Source of the DNA: a virus
Length of the DNA: 32,225 nucleotides
Reading direction: 5' to 3' (one strand)
IMG/VR virus record: IMGVR_UViG_3300009684_000104
Coordinates: 1-32,225 of that record
Shown here: positions 1-6,393 of the stretch, piece by piece
Layout: every line of letters begins with the position of its first letter
How positions within the stretch are numbered: the first letter of the stretch is position 1
Notes under the pieces: generated by a model
Told to the model about the DNA's origin: nothing
Databases searched by the model: none
The model's input: only the letters and a program-made list of their open reading frames with translations
Translations under genes and position numbers: made by a program

Positions 1-1625
1 ACTTTACAGTTACTATTGATGGAACATACACAGCACAATCAATAAGAAATACAGCAACTAATATTTTAGTTCCAAATATTGCAACACCTGCAATGACTTC
101 AAATAACACTCCAAGTGGAACAGCTTTTGCAAGTTCAGCAAGTGGAGCTAATGCTGCTTGGAATGCTTTTAATCAAGATGGATTTACTACTATATGGCAA
201 TGTGTAACCGCTAATATAGGCTCATTAGGTTATCAATTTTCAAGTGGAAAAGTTATCAAAAGATACCACATAAAGGGATATAATATATCAGCAGCTGGTA
301 ATCCTTCCACTTGGACATTTCAAGGATCAAATGATGGAACAACTTATACAACATTAGAAACAGTTACTGCTTTTTCAATGCCAACAAGTGGTACTTATAC
401 AAGTGGTATACTATCTAATACAACTTCATATACATATTATAGAATTAATATTTTAGCAGTACAAACATTAGGTAGTGTTCCAATTGTTTCAGAACTTGAA
501 ATGACAGAATCTACAGGTACTGTATTTGGTGGTGTAGCAAGTGGGCAGTTTATTTATGCAAATGGTGGTAATTTAACTTGTAGTGCTGCACAAGCTATTT
601 ATGTAGGTTCAACAACACCAACATTAGAGATGACTTTAGCAAGTCCTAATACTGCTACTTTTAATGGTAATGTTTTGACTATTACAAATACAAGTGCTTA
701 TATGGCTATTAGGCATTCAAGTACAGGTACTTTAAATTTAAATGGAAATTATACAGTAGATATAAATAATGCAACAAAACAAATAATAAATGTAACTTCT
801 ACAGGAACTTTAAATATAGTAGGTAATTTATCAATAAATTCAACAACAGGTGGAAGTGGAAATGCTACTGCTTTATTGGTAGGTGCAAATGCTACTATAA
901 ATATAACAGGTGATGTAAGTGCAAGTGGTTCATCAGCAGTAAATGCATCAACAGGAGCAGCAATTTATATATCTTCTAATTCAACAGTAAATATAACAGG
1001 AAATATCACAAATGGAGTAGTACCTGCAATAATTACAATAGGTGCAAATTTAAACATTACAGGAAATATTACTGCTGCTACAACTCCTGCAATTTATAAT
1101 ATAACAAGTGCTGCAACAATTTCAGCAATAGGAATAATAACTGCAAGTAGTACAAATCCTGCTATTTTAGTAGGTATAACTTATAATACAAATGCTGCAA
1201 GTGGAACATTAGTTAAAGTAAGTGGAAATGTAGTTAATTCAACTAATATTTCAGCTATTGTAGCACCAAGAGTAACCATTGATACAAATACATCATCTTG
1301 GTTATTTCAAGTTAGTACAGGTGGTAATAGAACTTTATATGCTCCAGGTGTTGCTTTAGGAAATCCTGCAATAGCAAACGTAAGATTTGGAACAACCTAC
1401 GGTGCATCAAGTGAATTAACAGGAACATTAAGAGTTCCAACAGCTGCAAACGTATTAAGTGGGGTTTTAGTTGATAATACAACAGGGACATTATTAATGA
1501 CTCCAGCACAATTTTGGAACTATCTAATTGCAAGTGGATTTACTGCCGATAGTATTGGCGACAGATTACAAAATGCTGCAACAGTAGCAACAGTAGGCGG
1601 ACAAATAGCATCTTATAATATTTAA
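1..1625 (+). CDS. Tail fibre / receptor-binding protein, 5' end outside window (F5/8C-like domain plus beta-solenoid)
   Basis: The reading frame is open from base 3, upstream of the first ATG at 93, so this is the C-terminal 540 residues of a longer protein. Roughly bases 105-510 encode a discoidin/F5-8 type C-like module: a loop with alternating small residues, then WTFQGSNDGTTYTTLETV and YYRINILAV, the usual carbohydrate-binding beta-sandwich signature. Bases about 730-1260 encode a repetitive Asn/Thr/Ile/Gly-rich stretch with the recurring core (L/I/V)NI(T/V)G(N/D)(I/V), typical of a beta-solenoid fibre shaft. The last ~110 residues (VRFGTTYG, then SIGDRLQNAATVATVGGQI) look like the tail-end module common in Bacteroidota phage and prophage adhesins. 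Inferred role: binding of host surface glycans at the tail tip. It is 19 bp upstream of the next tail gene and shares its terminator. The tail-fibre assignment is fairly firm; the ligand is unknown. Confidence 0.75.
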   Translation, partial: FTVTIDGTYTAQSIRNTATNILVPNIATPAMTSNNTPSGTAFASSASGANAAWNAFNQDGFTTIWQCVTANIGSLGYQFSSGKVIKRYHIKGYNISAAGNPSTWTFQGSNDGTTYTTLETVTAFSMPTSGTYTSGILSNTTSYTYYRINILAVQTLGSVPIVSELEMTESTGTVFGGVASGQFIYANGGNLTCSAAQAIYVGSTTPTLEMTLASPNTATFNGNVLTITNTSAYMAIRHSSTGTLNLNGNYTVDINNATKQIINVTSTGTLNIVGNLSINSTTGGSGNATALLVGANATINITGDVSASGSSAVNASTGAAIYISSNSTVNITGNITNGVVPAIITIGANLNITGNITAATTPAIYNITSAATISAIGIITASSTNPAILVGITYNTNAASGTLVKVSGNVVNSTNISAIVAPRVTIDTNTSSWLFQVSTGGNRTLYAPGVALGNPAIANVRFGTTYGASSELTGTLRVPTAANVLSGVLVDNTTGTLLMTPAQFWNYLIASGFTADSIGDRLQNAATVATVGGQIASYNI

Positions 1626-1644
1626 AAAATAAATAATAAAAACT

Positions 1645-2289
1645 ATGAAAATACAAAATTACTTACAAGACAATTTACTATCACTTAGTGATAAATTAAT
1701 AGGTGTAGATGATAATGATTCATCTAAAACAAAAGTTTATACTTTAGAAAGTATTGCTAATTTTTTTGGTGTAACACCTACACCATATAAAATATACACA
1801 GCTTTATTAACACAAAGAGGTAGTAATAATCCTACAAATATATGGACAGGAAATTTAACTGTTGGAGTTACTTATCAAATTTCAGATGATGGAGGAGGAG
1901 CTAATCACGACTTTACAAATGTAGGTGCTGAAAGTAATAATTTTGGAACTTATTTTGTTGCAACAGGAACAACACCTGCTAGTTGGGGAATTAATGTTTA
2001 TTTAAGCTACAATACAGCAGCTCCAATAGTAACTGTATTAGAAAATACTCTTGGTAATATTAATTGGTTTTATGATGGAACTGGTTTTTATTACACAACT
2101 TGCAACGGACTTTTTATAGAAGATAAAACTTATTTTTCAATATCAGATAATATAGATGTAAGTAGTGGAAACATTAAAATTAGAAGATCAGGTAATAATG
2201 AAATGGATGTAGTTACTAAAGATAGTTCATCAACTCAAGTAGACTCGCTTTTAACAAATACTCCTATAGAAATTAGAGTTTATAATTAA
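1645..2289 (+). CDS. Tail tip / fibre-associated structural protein
   Basis: 214 aa with no signal peptide or membrane helix. The N-terminus (LSDKLIGVDDNDSSKTKVYTL) is the short segment that often opens small fibre-end proteins in Bacteroidota phages. It is followed by a beta-rich Gly/Asn/Thr stretch (residues ~55-115: IWTGNLTVGVTYQISDDGGG, then FTNVGAESNNFGTYFVATG) and a C-terminal module beginning TVLENTLGNINWFYDGTGFY. Both blocks recur in tail-fibre and baseplate-edge proteins of flavobacterial phages and prophages. It directly follows the fibre gene and is the last gene before a hairpin terminator. It is probably a fibre tip or fibre-attached accessory domain; the exact function cannot be read from sequence. 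Confidence 0.6.
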   Translation: MKIQNYLQDNLLSLSDKLIGVDDNDSSKTKVYTLESIANFFGVTPTPYKIYTALLTQRGSNNPTNIWTGNLTVGVTYQISDDGGGANHDFTNVGAESNNFGTYFVATGTTPASWGINVYLSYNTAAPIVTVLENTLGNINWFYDGTGFYYTTCNGLFIEDKTYFSISDNIDVSSGNIKIRRSGNNEMDVVTKDSSSTQVDSLLTNTPIEIRVYN

Positions 2290-2314
2290 TAATGCATATC
2301 GCAATATAAGATAT

Positions 2315-2348
2315 AAAAAGTGCTTGAATATATGTTCGGCACTTTTTT
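2315..2348 (+). terminator. Intrinsic terminator after tail-fibre operon
   Basis: AAAAAGTGC (2315-2323) pairs with GCACTTTTT (2339-2347), with a partial inner extension (GAA/TTC) in the loop, followed by T residues. The -7 element of the next promoter begins 2 bp beyond the T-run. Confidence 0.8.
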
Positions 2349-2349
2349 G

Positions 2350-2357
2350 TATTTTTG
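2350..2357 (+). promoter_or_regulatory. Bacteroidota-type promoter core TATTTTTG
   Basis: Matches the TAnnTTTG -7 consensus of the Bacteroidota primary sigma factor. It lies 24 bp before the ATG at 2382 and directly behind a terminator. A TTG lies at 2324-2326, but its spacing (23 bp) is not shared with the other promoters, so no -33 element is claimed. Confidence 0.65.
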
Positions 2358-2381
2358 CCAAAAGAATATAATTTAATAATA

Positions 2382-2606
2382 ATGAAATTAGAAATTAGAA
2401 AAATAACTATTGGTCTTGATTATAAAAATTCAATGCACTACATAGTTGGACAAGAAGTATTAGGAGGGTCTAATACAATACATGCTATTATTGATAATGG
2501 TAATGATTACTATGTATGGATAGAGAATAAAAATAAAGAGTTATCTGTATGGAAAAGTCCAAACAAAAATCTACCTATTCTTGTTGAATTTAACATTAAC
2601 TATTAA
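2382..2606 (+). CDS. Conserved small phage protein of unknown function (74 aa)
   Basis: Begins MKLEIRKITIGLDYKNSMHY. An in-frame TTG at 2355 would add nine residues but lies inside the promoter core, so the ATG at 2382, preceded by an A/T-rich leader, is the sensible start. The protein is beta-rich with several Trp/Tyr (HYIVGQEVLGG, YYVWIENKNKELSVWKS). I recall the pattern from uncharacterised Bacteroidota phage proteins but know no function. Its stop codon overlaps the start of the co-chaperonin gene by one base (TAATG), implying translational coupling with it. Confidence 0.75.
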   Translation: MKLEIRKITIGLDYKNSMHYIVGQEVLGGSNTIHAIIDNGNDYYVWIENKNKELSVWKSPNKNLPILVEFNINY

Positions 2607-3178
2607 TGAAGAGTCCATACAATTTTATAATATCTCCTTATGGGAGTAAATATAATAATACCAAGAATATAGGTGGTGTAGAATTCACCATAAACACTTC
2701 ATTAGAACTTGCTAAATATGTTAATAGACTTGGTATTGTAGAATCACTACCTATACATTACAGTGGGGATATTTGTGTTGGAGACATAGTTGTATTACAC
2801 CATAATATTTTTAGAATTTATTTTGATATGAGGGGTAGACCAACTACTTCTCCAGAGTTTTTTAGAGATGGAGTTTATATAGTTAGTCCTGAAAGAATAT
2901 ATCTCTCAAGAAATGTAAATGGTAATGATTGGATATCACATCTTAATTATTGTTTTGTAAAACCAATAGATAATACTCAAGAAGGTATACTATACGATTT
3001 AGAGAAAGAAGAGAAGCATATTGGAGAGTTAGTATACGCAAATGAAAAACTACTTTCTATTGGCTTTAAAAAAGGAGATATGATTGCATTCAAAAAGAAT
3101 AGTGAATATGAATTTGAGATAGATGATGAAAAATTATATAGAATGTCTGATAGTGATATTGTTTTAAAATTGAATTAA
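2606..3178 (+). CDS. Tandem GroES-like (cpn10) co-chaperonin
   Basis: 190 aa that read as two cpn10-like units. Unit 1 (~6-100): NFIISPYG, a mobile-loop-like segment with GGVEFTINTS (23-32, compare GroES GGIVLTGSAA), then NRLGIVESLP and GDICVGDIVVLHHN (compare VKVGDIVIFNDG). Unit 2 (~115-190): YCFVKPI, a second loop-like EGILY (126-130), IGELVYAN, then KKGDMIAFKKNSEYEFEIDD and LYRMSDSDIVLKL, close to the GroES ending VLIMSESDILAIV. Known co-chaperonins (GroES, T4 gp31) cap the GroEL ring in the cytoplasm; T4 gp31 adapts GroEL to fold the capsid protein. By inference this one helps fold a capsid or tail protein of this phage. Tandem cpn10 units recall chloroplast Cpn20. It is coupled to the gene before it. 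Remote homology read by eye; unit 2 is the clearer match. Confidence 0.7.
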   Translation: MKSPYNFIISPYGSKYNNTKNIGGVEFTINTSLELAKYVNRLGIVESLPIHYSGDICVGDIVVLHHNIFRIYFDMRGRPTTSPEFFRDGVYIVSPERIYLSRNVNGNDWISHLNYCFVKPIDNTQEGILYDLEKEEKHIGELVYANEKLLSIGFKKGDMIAFKKNSEYEFEIDDEKLYRMSDSDIVLKLN

Positions 3179-3184
3179 AAACAT

Positions 3185-3192
3185 TACTTTTG
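3185..3192 (+). promoter_or_regulatory. Bacteroidota-type promoter core TACTTTTG
   Basis: A TAnnTTTG match in the 28-bp gap between genes, 14 bp before the ATG at 3207. No terminator precedes it, so the downstream gene may also receive read-through. Confidence 0.55.
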
Positions 3193-3206
3193 TAAAAAAT
3201 AAAATT

Positions 3207-3815
3207 ATGGCAGAAGATTATAACTCAATAGGATTTAAAAATGCTGATATAGATAAATTAAAATCTATTATGAGTAATTTTGATAAAAGTGGAGATAAAG
3301 TTTCTTCAAAAGAAGAACCAAAGATAGACCCTACAAAAAACAATGTAACAAAAACTGAGGTTAAAAATCCTAATGGTAGTACTACTTATATAACAAAGTG
3401 GAATAATGAAGATAAATCATCTAATTCTAAACCAGATGTAAAAACTACTTCTAAAGTTGTTTCAACTAAAAAACCTACTTCTTCAAGTCGTGTTTCTAGT
3501 TCAAAAGGAGAGAGAGAAATAACTACTATGATACCTATGAAAACCGCTGGTGTTGTTAAAACAAATCCACAGTTTGAACCTGCTAAAATGATAGTTAAAG
3601 GTGATCAAAGAACTTGGCAACAAAAAAGAAAAGATGAGGTAACTAAACAAAGTTACGATAAGTACAAACAAGCAGGAGAAACAATGTCTGAGTGGAAAGA
3701 TAGATCTTCTAAATCATCTAAAGAAGTTGCTAGAAAAAATAGAGACAAATCTAGAGATTTATCAGGAGGTTCTGGAAAAGGTCCTAGTGGAAGTGGTGGA
3801 TGTAAAAATTGCTAA
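3207..3815 (+). CDS. Ser/Lys-rich, probably disordered protein with CKNC tail
   Basis: 202 aa of mostly low-complexity polar sequence, rich in Ser, Lys, Thr and Asp. Residues ~60-110 are a Ser/Lys/Thr linker with little predicted structure. Residues ~130-185 (RTWQQKRKDEVTKQSYDKYK and following) look helical and strongly charged. The end is glycine/serine-rich and closes with GGCKNC, a CxxC pair at the extreme C-terminus. No signal peptide, membrane segment or known domain is recognised. It has its own promoter core and is followed by a strong terminator just before the packaging operon. It could be a minor virion protein or a nucleic-acid- or metal-binding accessory factor; function unknown. 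Confidence 0.7.
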   Translation: MAEDYNSIGFKNADIDKLKSIMSNFDKSGDKVSSKEEPKIDPTKNNVTKTEVKNPNGSTTYITKWNNEDKSSNSKPDVKTTSKVVSTKKPTSSSRVSSSKGEREITTMIPMKTAGVVKTNPQFEPAKMIVKGDQRTWQQKRKDEVTKQSYDKYKQAGETMSEWKDRSSKSSKEVARKNRDKSRDLSGGSGKGPSGSGGCKNC

Positions 3816-3820
3816 ATTAA

Positions 3821-3849
3821 ATGCCTTCTAAATCAGAGGGCATTTTTTT
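3821..3849 (+). terminator. Intrinsic terminator before packaging operon
   Basis: ATGCCTTC (3821-3828) pairs with GAGGGCAT (3836-3843), 8 bp with one G-U, a 7-nt loop and a T-run to 3849. The next promoter core starts at 3851. Confidence 0.85.
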
Positions 3850-3850
3850 A

Positions 3851-3858
3851 TACCTTTG
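3851..3858 (+). promoter_or_regulatory. Bacteroidota-type promoter core TACCTTTG
   Basis: A TAnnTTTG match abutting the upstream terminator, 19 bp before the ATG at 3878. The leader is TTAAATTAAAT (3869-3879) running into the start codon. It probably drives the small terminase, large terminase and portal genes. Confidence 0.65.
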
Positions 3859-3877
3859 CTTTTTAAAATTAAATTAA

Positions 3878-4165
3878 ATGTATAACCACAAAGAATTAAA
3901 AGAGCAGATTATTCAAGCTGCTTATAAATCAGTTACAGAGTTAATAAAAGTTCTTGCTGATGAAATCATATCTGATGATGATGTAGATATTACTGCTGAT
4001 AAAATGCGTAATGCTGTACTTGCAAAAAAACAAGCTCTTGATGATGCTTTTTATATTTTAGAAAAAATACAAAGAGAACAAGATATACTTGAAGAAAACC
4101 CTAATACTACTAAAGATGAATCAAAGTTTGAAAGCTTTGCAGAAAGACGAAGCAAAGGAAAGTAG
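3878..4165 (+). CDS. Putative small terminase subunit / packaging accessory protein
   Basis: 95 aa, acidic and almost entirely helical: an N-terminal helix (KELKEQIIQAAYKSVTELIK), then a segment around DVDITADKMRNAVLAKKQAL followed by a long helix and a charged C-terminus. The length, helicity and position immediately before the large terminase fit a TerS-like protein. I recall similar proteins in flavobacterial phages annotated only as hypothetical. The gene ends in TAG and overlaps the terminase gene by about 50 bases in another frame, so the pair is probably translationally coupled. No DNA-binding helix-turn-helix is obvious, so TerS is an inference mainly from context. Confidence 0.5.
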   Translation: MYNHKELKEQIIQAAYKSVTELIKVLADEIISDDDVDITADKMRNAVLAKKQALDDAFYILEKIQREQDILEENPNTTKDESKFESFAERRSKGK

Positions 4166-6383
4166 TATTTATTCCATACTGTTAGATTATATACCAAAAA
4201 AAGAAGTAGATAAAATTAATAAAAAAAATGGATGGGTATATGGATACAATCCAGAGTATGATATAGTGGTTATTTCTAAAGATGGTACTATTGGAGAAGT
4301 ATATGAAATACAAGGATTAAAAATAGCATTACCTTCTGTCCCAAATAAAGTGAAAATTAGGGACAAGAAACCTGAGGAACAATATTGGGAGGCCGATGAA
4401 TATCCTAAAGAACTCTCTAAAATAAAAACTATTTTTCAATGGAATGATATGCCTAAAGATTTTAAAAGTAAATGGGTAGATTATATAGAAGAAGAGTTTA
4501 ATAAAAGAGATGAAGGAACATTCTTTATGAATAACGGAAAACCATCTTACATAACAGGAAGCCACTATATGTATCTTCAATGGACTAAAATAGATATTGG
4601 TCTCCCTGAATTTAGAGAGAGTAATAGAATATTTTGGATATTTTGGGAGGCATGTAAGGCTGACACTAGAAGTTTTGGAATGTGTTATTTAAAAAATAGA
4701 CGTTCAGGTTTTTCTTTTATGGGTAGTTCAGAGCTTGTTAATATCGCAACAATATCTAAAGATAGTAGACTTGGTATTCTTTCTAAAACAGGAGGTGATG
4801 CTAAAAAAATGTTTACAGATAAAGTAGTTCCTATCTCAAGTAATTATCCTTTCTTTTTTAAACCTATTATGGATGGTATGGATAAACCTAAGACAGAGTT
4901 ATCGTATCGTGTTCCTGCATCTAAAATAACCAAGAATAATATGTCTGATGCTCAAGATGAAATGGAGGGTTTAGATACTTCTATTGATTGGAAGAACACA
5001 GGAGACAATAGTTATGATGGGGAAAAGTTAAAATTACTTGTGCATGATGAGAGTGGTAAATGGACAAACCCATTAAACATACAAAATAACTGGAGGGTTA
5101 CACAAACTTGTTTAAGAGTTGGAAGAAAACTTATAGGTAAGTGTATGATGGGAAGTACTTGTAACTCTCAAGAAAATGGTGGTGGGAACTTTAAAAAATT
5201 ATATTACGATAGTGATGTAAAAAATAGAGATAAGAATGGACAAACAACAAGTGGACTATATGCTTTATTTATTCCTATGGAATGGAATTATGAGGGGTAT
5301 ATAGATTTGTATGGCTTCCCTATGTTTAGAGCTGGAGATAAACCAGTAAAAGACATTCAAGGAACTTGGGTATACGATGGTGTATTAGATTTCTTTGAGA
5401 ATAAAATAGAGAGTTTAAGAAAAGATTCTGATGCTTTAAATGAGTTTTATAGACAAAACCCAAGAACAGAAGGACACGCATTTCGTGATGAAGCTAAAAA
5501 TAGTTTGTTTGACCTTTCAAAGATATATGAACAAGTAGATTATAATGATGGTCTTGAGCATAATAGGATTATTACAACAGGTAAATTCTCTTGGAGAAAT
5601 GGTGTTAAAGATACAGAAGTTATATGGACACCAAGTAAAGATGGTGAATTTAAAGTATCATGGATTCCTAAACCTGAGATGCGTAATAGAATAGAATTAA
5701 AGAATGGAAAGAAATATCCAGGTAATGCACATATAGGAAGTTTTGGTTGTGATACATACGATATATCAGGAGTTGTAGGTGGTGGAGGTTCTAAAGGTTC
5801 TTTTCATGGTCTTACAAAATTCAATATGGATGACGCACCAAGTAACCATTTCTTTTTAGAGTATATAGCAAGACCAAGAACATCTGAAGAATTTTATGAA
5901 AATTGTTTAATGGCTTGTGTATTTTATGGAATGCCTATACTTATAGAAAATAATAAAGTTGGACAATTAAAGTATTTTACCAATAGAGGTTTTCGTGGTT
6001 TCTCATTAAATAGACCTGATAAACATAAGAATGATTTGTCTCCATCAGAGAGAGAGTTAGGTGGTATTCCTTCATCTACACAAACTATTGAGTTACAAGC
6101 TAATGCTATTGAAGCATATATAAATCAATATGTAGGTATAGATTATAGTGGTGAATATAGAGAAGAAGGAAGTATGGGGAATATGTATTTTAATAGAACA
6201 CTTCTAGATTGGGCAAATTTTGATATAGCTAATCGTACTAAATTTGATGCTACTATTAGTAGTGGTCTTGCAATTATGGCTAACCAAACATACGTTACAA
6301 GACCTATTAGAAATAACTCGGAAATAATGTTTAATTTTGCAAGATATTCTAATAAAGGAATGCATAGCGAATTACTAAAATAA
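4116..6383 (+). CDS. terL: Terminase large subunit (DNA packaging ATPase-nuclease)
   Basis: About 755 aa from the ATG at 4116; an upstream in-frame TTG at 4089 is less likely. Cleaves concatemeric DNA and powers its translocation through the portal. The N-terminal region (DYIPKKEVDKINKKNGWVYG, then YDIVVISKDGTIGEVYEIQ) is typical of Bacteroidota phage terminases. A Walker A-like segment is KNRRSGFSF (~193-201). Walker B is LKLLVHDES with D311/E312. The RNase H-like nuclease half starts around SFGCDTYDISG (D546, D549). The first 50 bases overlap the small terminase candidate; the portal gene starts 10 bp downstream. The length is large but normal for crAss-like phages. The P-loop departs from the textbook GxxxxGK form, as in many viral terminases. 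Confidence 0.85.
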   Translation: MNQSLKALQKDEAKESSIYSILLDYIPKKEVDKINKKNGWVYGYNPEYDIVVISKDGTIGEVYEIQGLKIALPSVPNKVKIRDKKPEEQYWEADEYPKELSKIKTIFQWNDMPKDFKSKWVDYIEEEFNKRDEGTFFMNNGKPSYITGSHYMYLQWTKIDIGLPEFRESNRIFWIFWEACKADTRSFGMCYLKNRRSGFSFMGSSELVNIATISKDSRLGILSKTGGDAKKMFTDKVVPISSNYPFFFKPIMDGMDKPKTELSYRVPASKITKNNMSDAQDEMEGLDTSIDWKNTGDNSYDGEKLKLLVHDESGKWTNPLNIQNNWRVTQTCLRVGRKLIGKCMMGSTCNSQENGGGNFKKLYYDSDVKNRDKNGQTTSGLYALFIPMEWNYEGYIDLYGFPMFRAGDKPVKDIQGTWVYDGVLDFFENKIESLRKDSDALNEFYRQNPRTEGHAFRDEAKNSLFDLSKIYEQVDYNDGLEHNRIITTGKFSWRNGVKDTEVIWTPSKDGEFKVSWIPKPEMRNRIELKNGKKYPGNAHIGSFGCDTYDISGVVGGGGSKGSFHGLTKFNMDDAPSNHFFLEYIARPRTSEEFYENCLMACVFYGMPILIENNKVGQLKYFTNRGFRGFSLNRPDKHKNDLSPSERELGGIPSSTQTIELQANAIEAYINQYVGIDYSGEYREEGSMGNMYFNRTLLDWANFDIANRTKFDATISSGLAIMANQTYVTRPIRNNSEIMFNFARYSNKGMHSELLK

Positions 6384-6393
6384 AGACACATAT

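Noticed and set aside
2355-2381. Upstream TTG start for the 74-aa gene
   Set aside because: The TTG lies within the TATTTTTG promoter core, so it would not be in the transcript; the ATG at 2382 is used. The same reasoning excludes the TTG at 19557.
4163-4165. TAG codon as a sign of stop-codon reassignment, known in some crAss-like phages
   Set aside because: The TAG ends the small terminase candidate at a sensible place, and the large frames run without in-frame TAG or TGA, so the standard code suffices.
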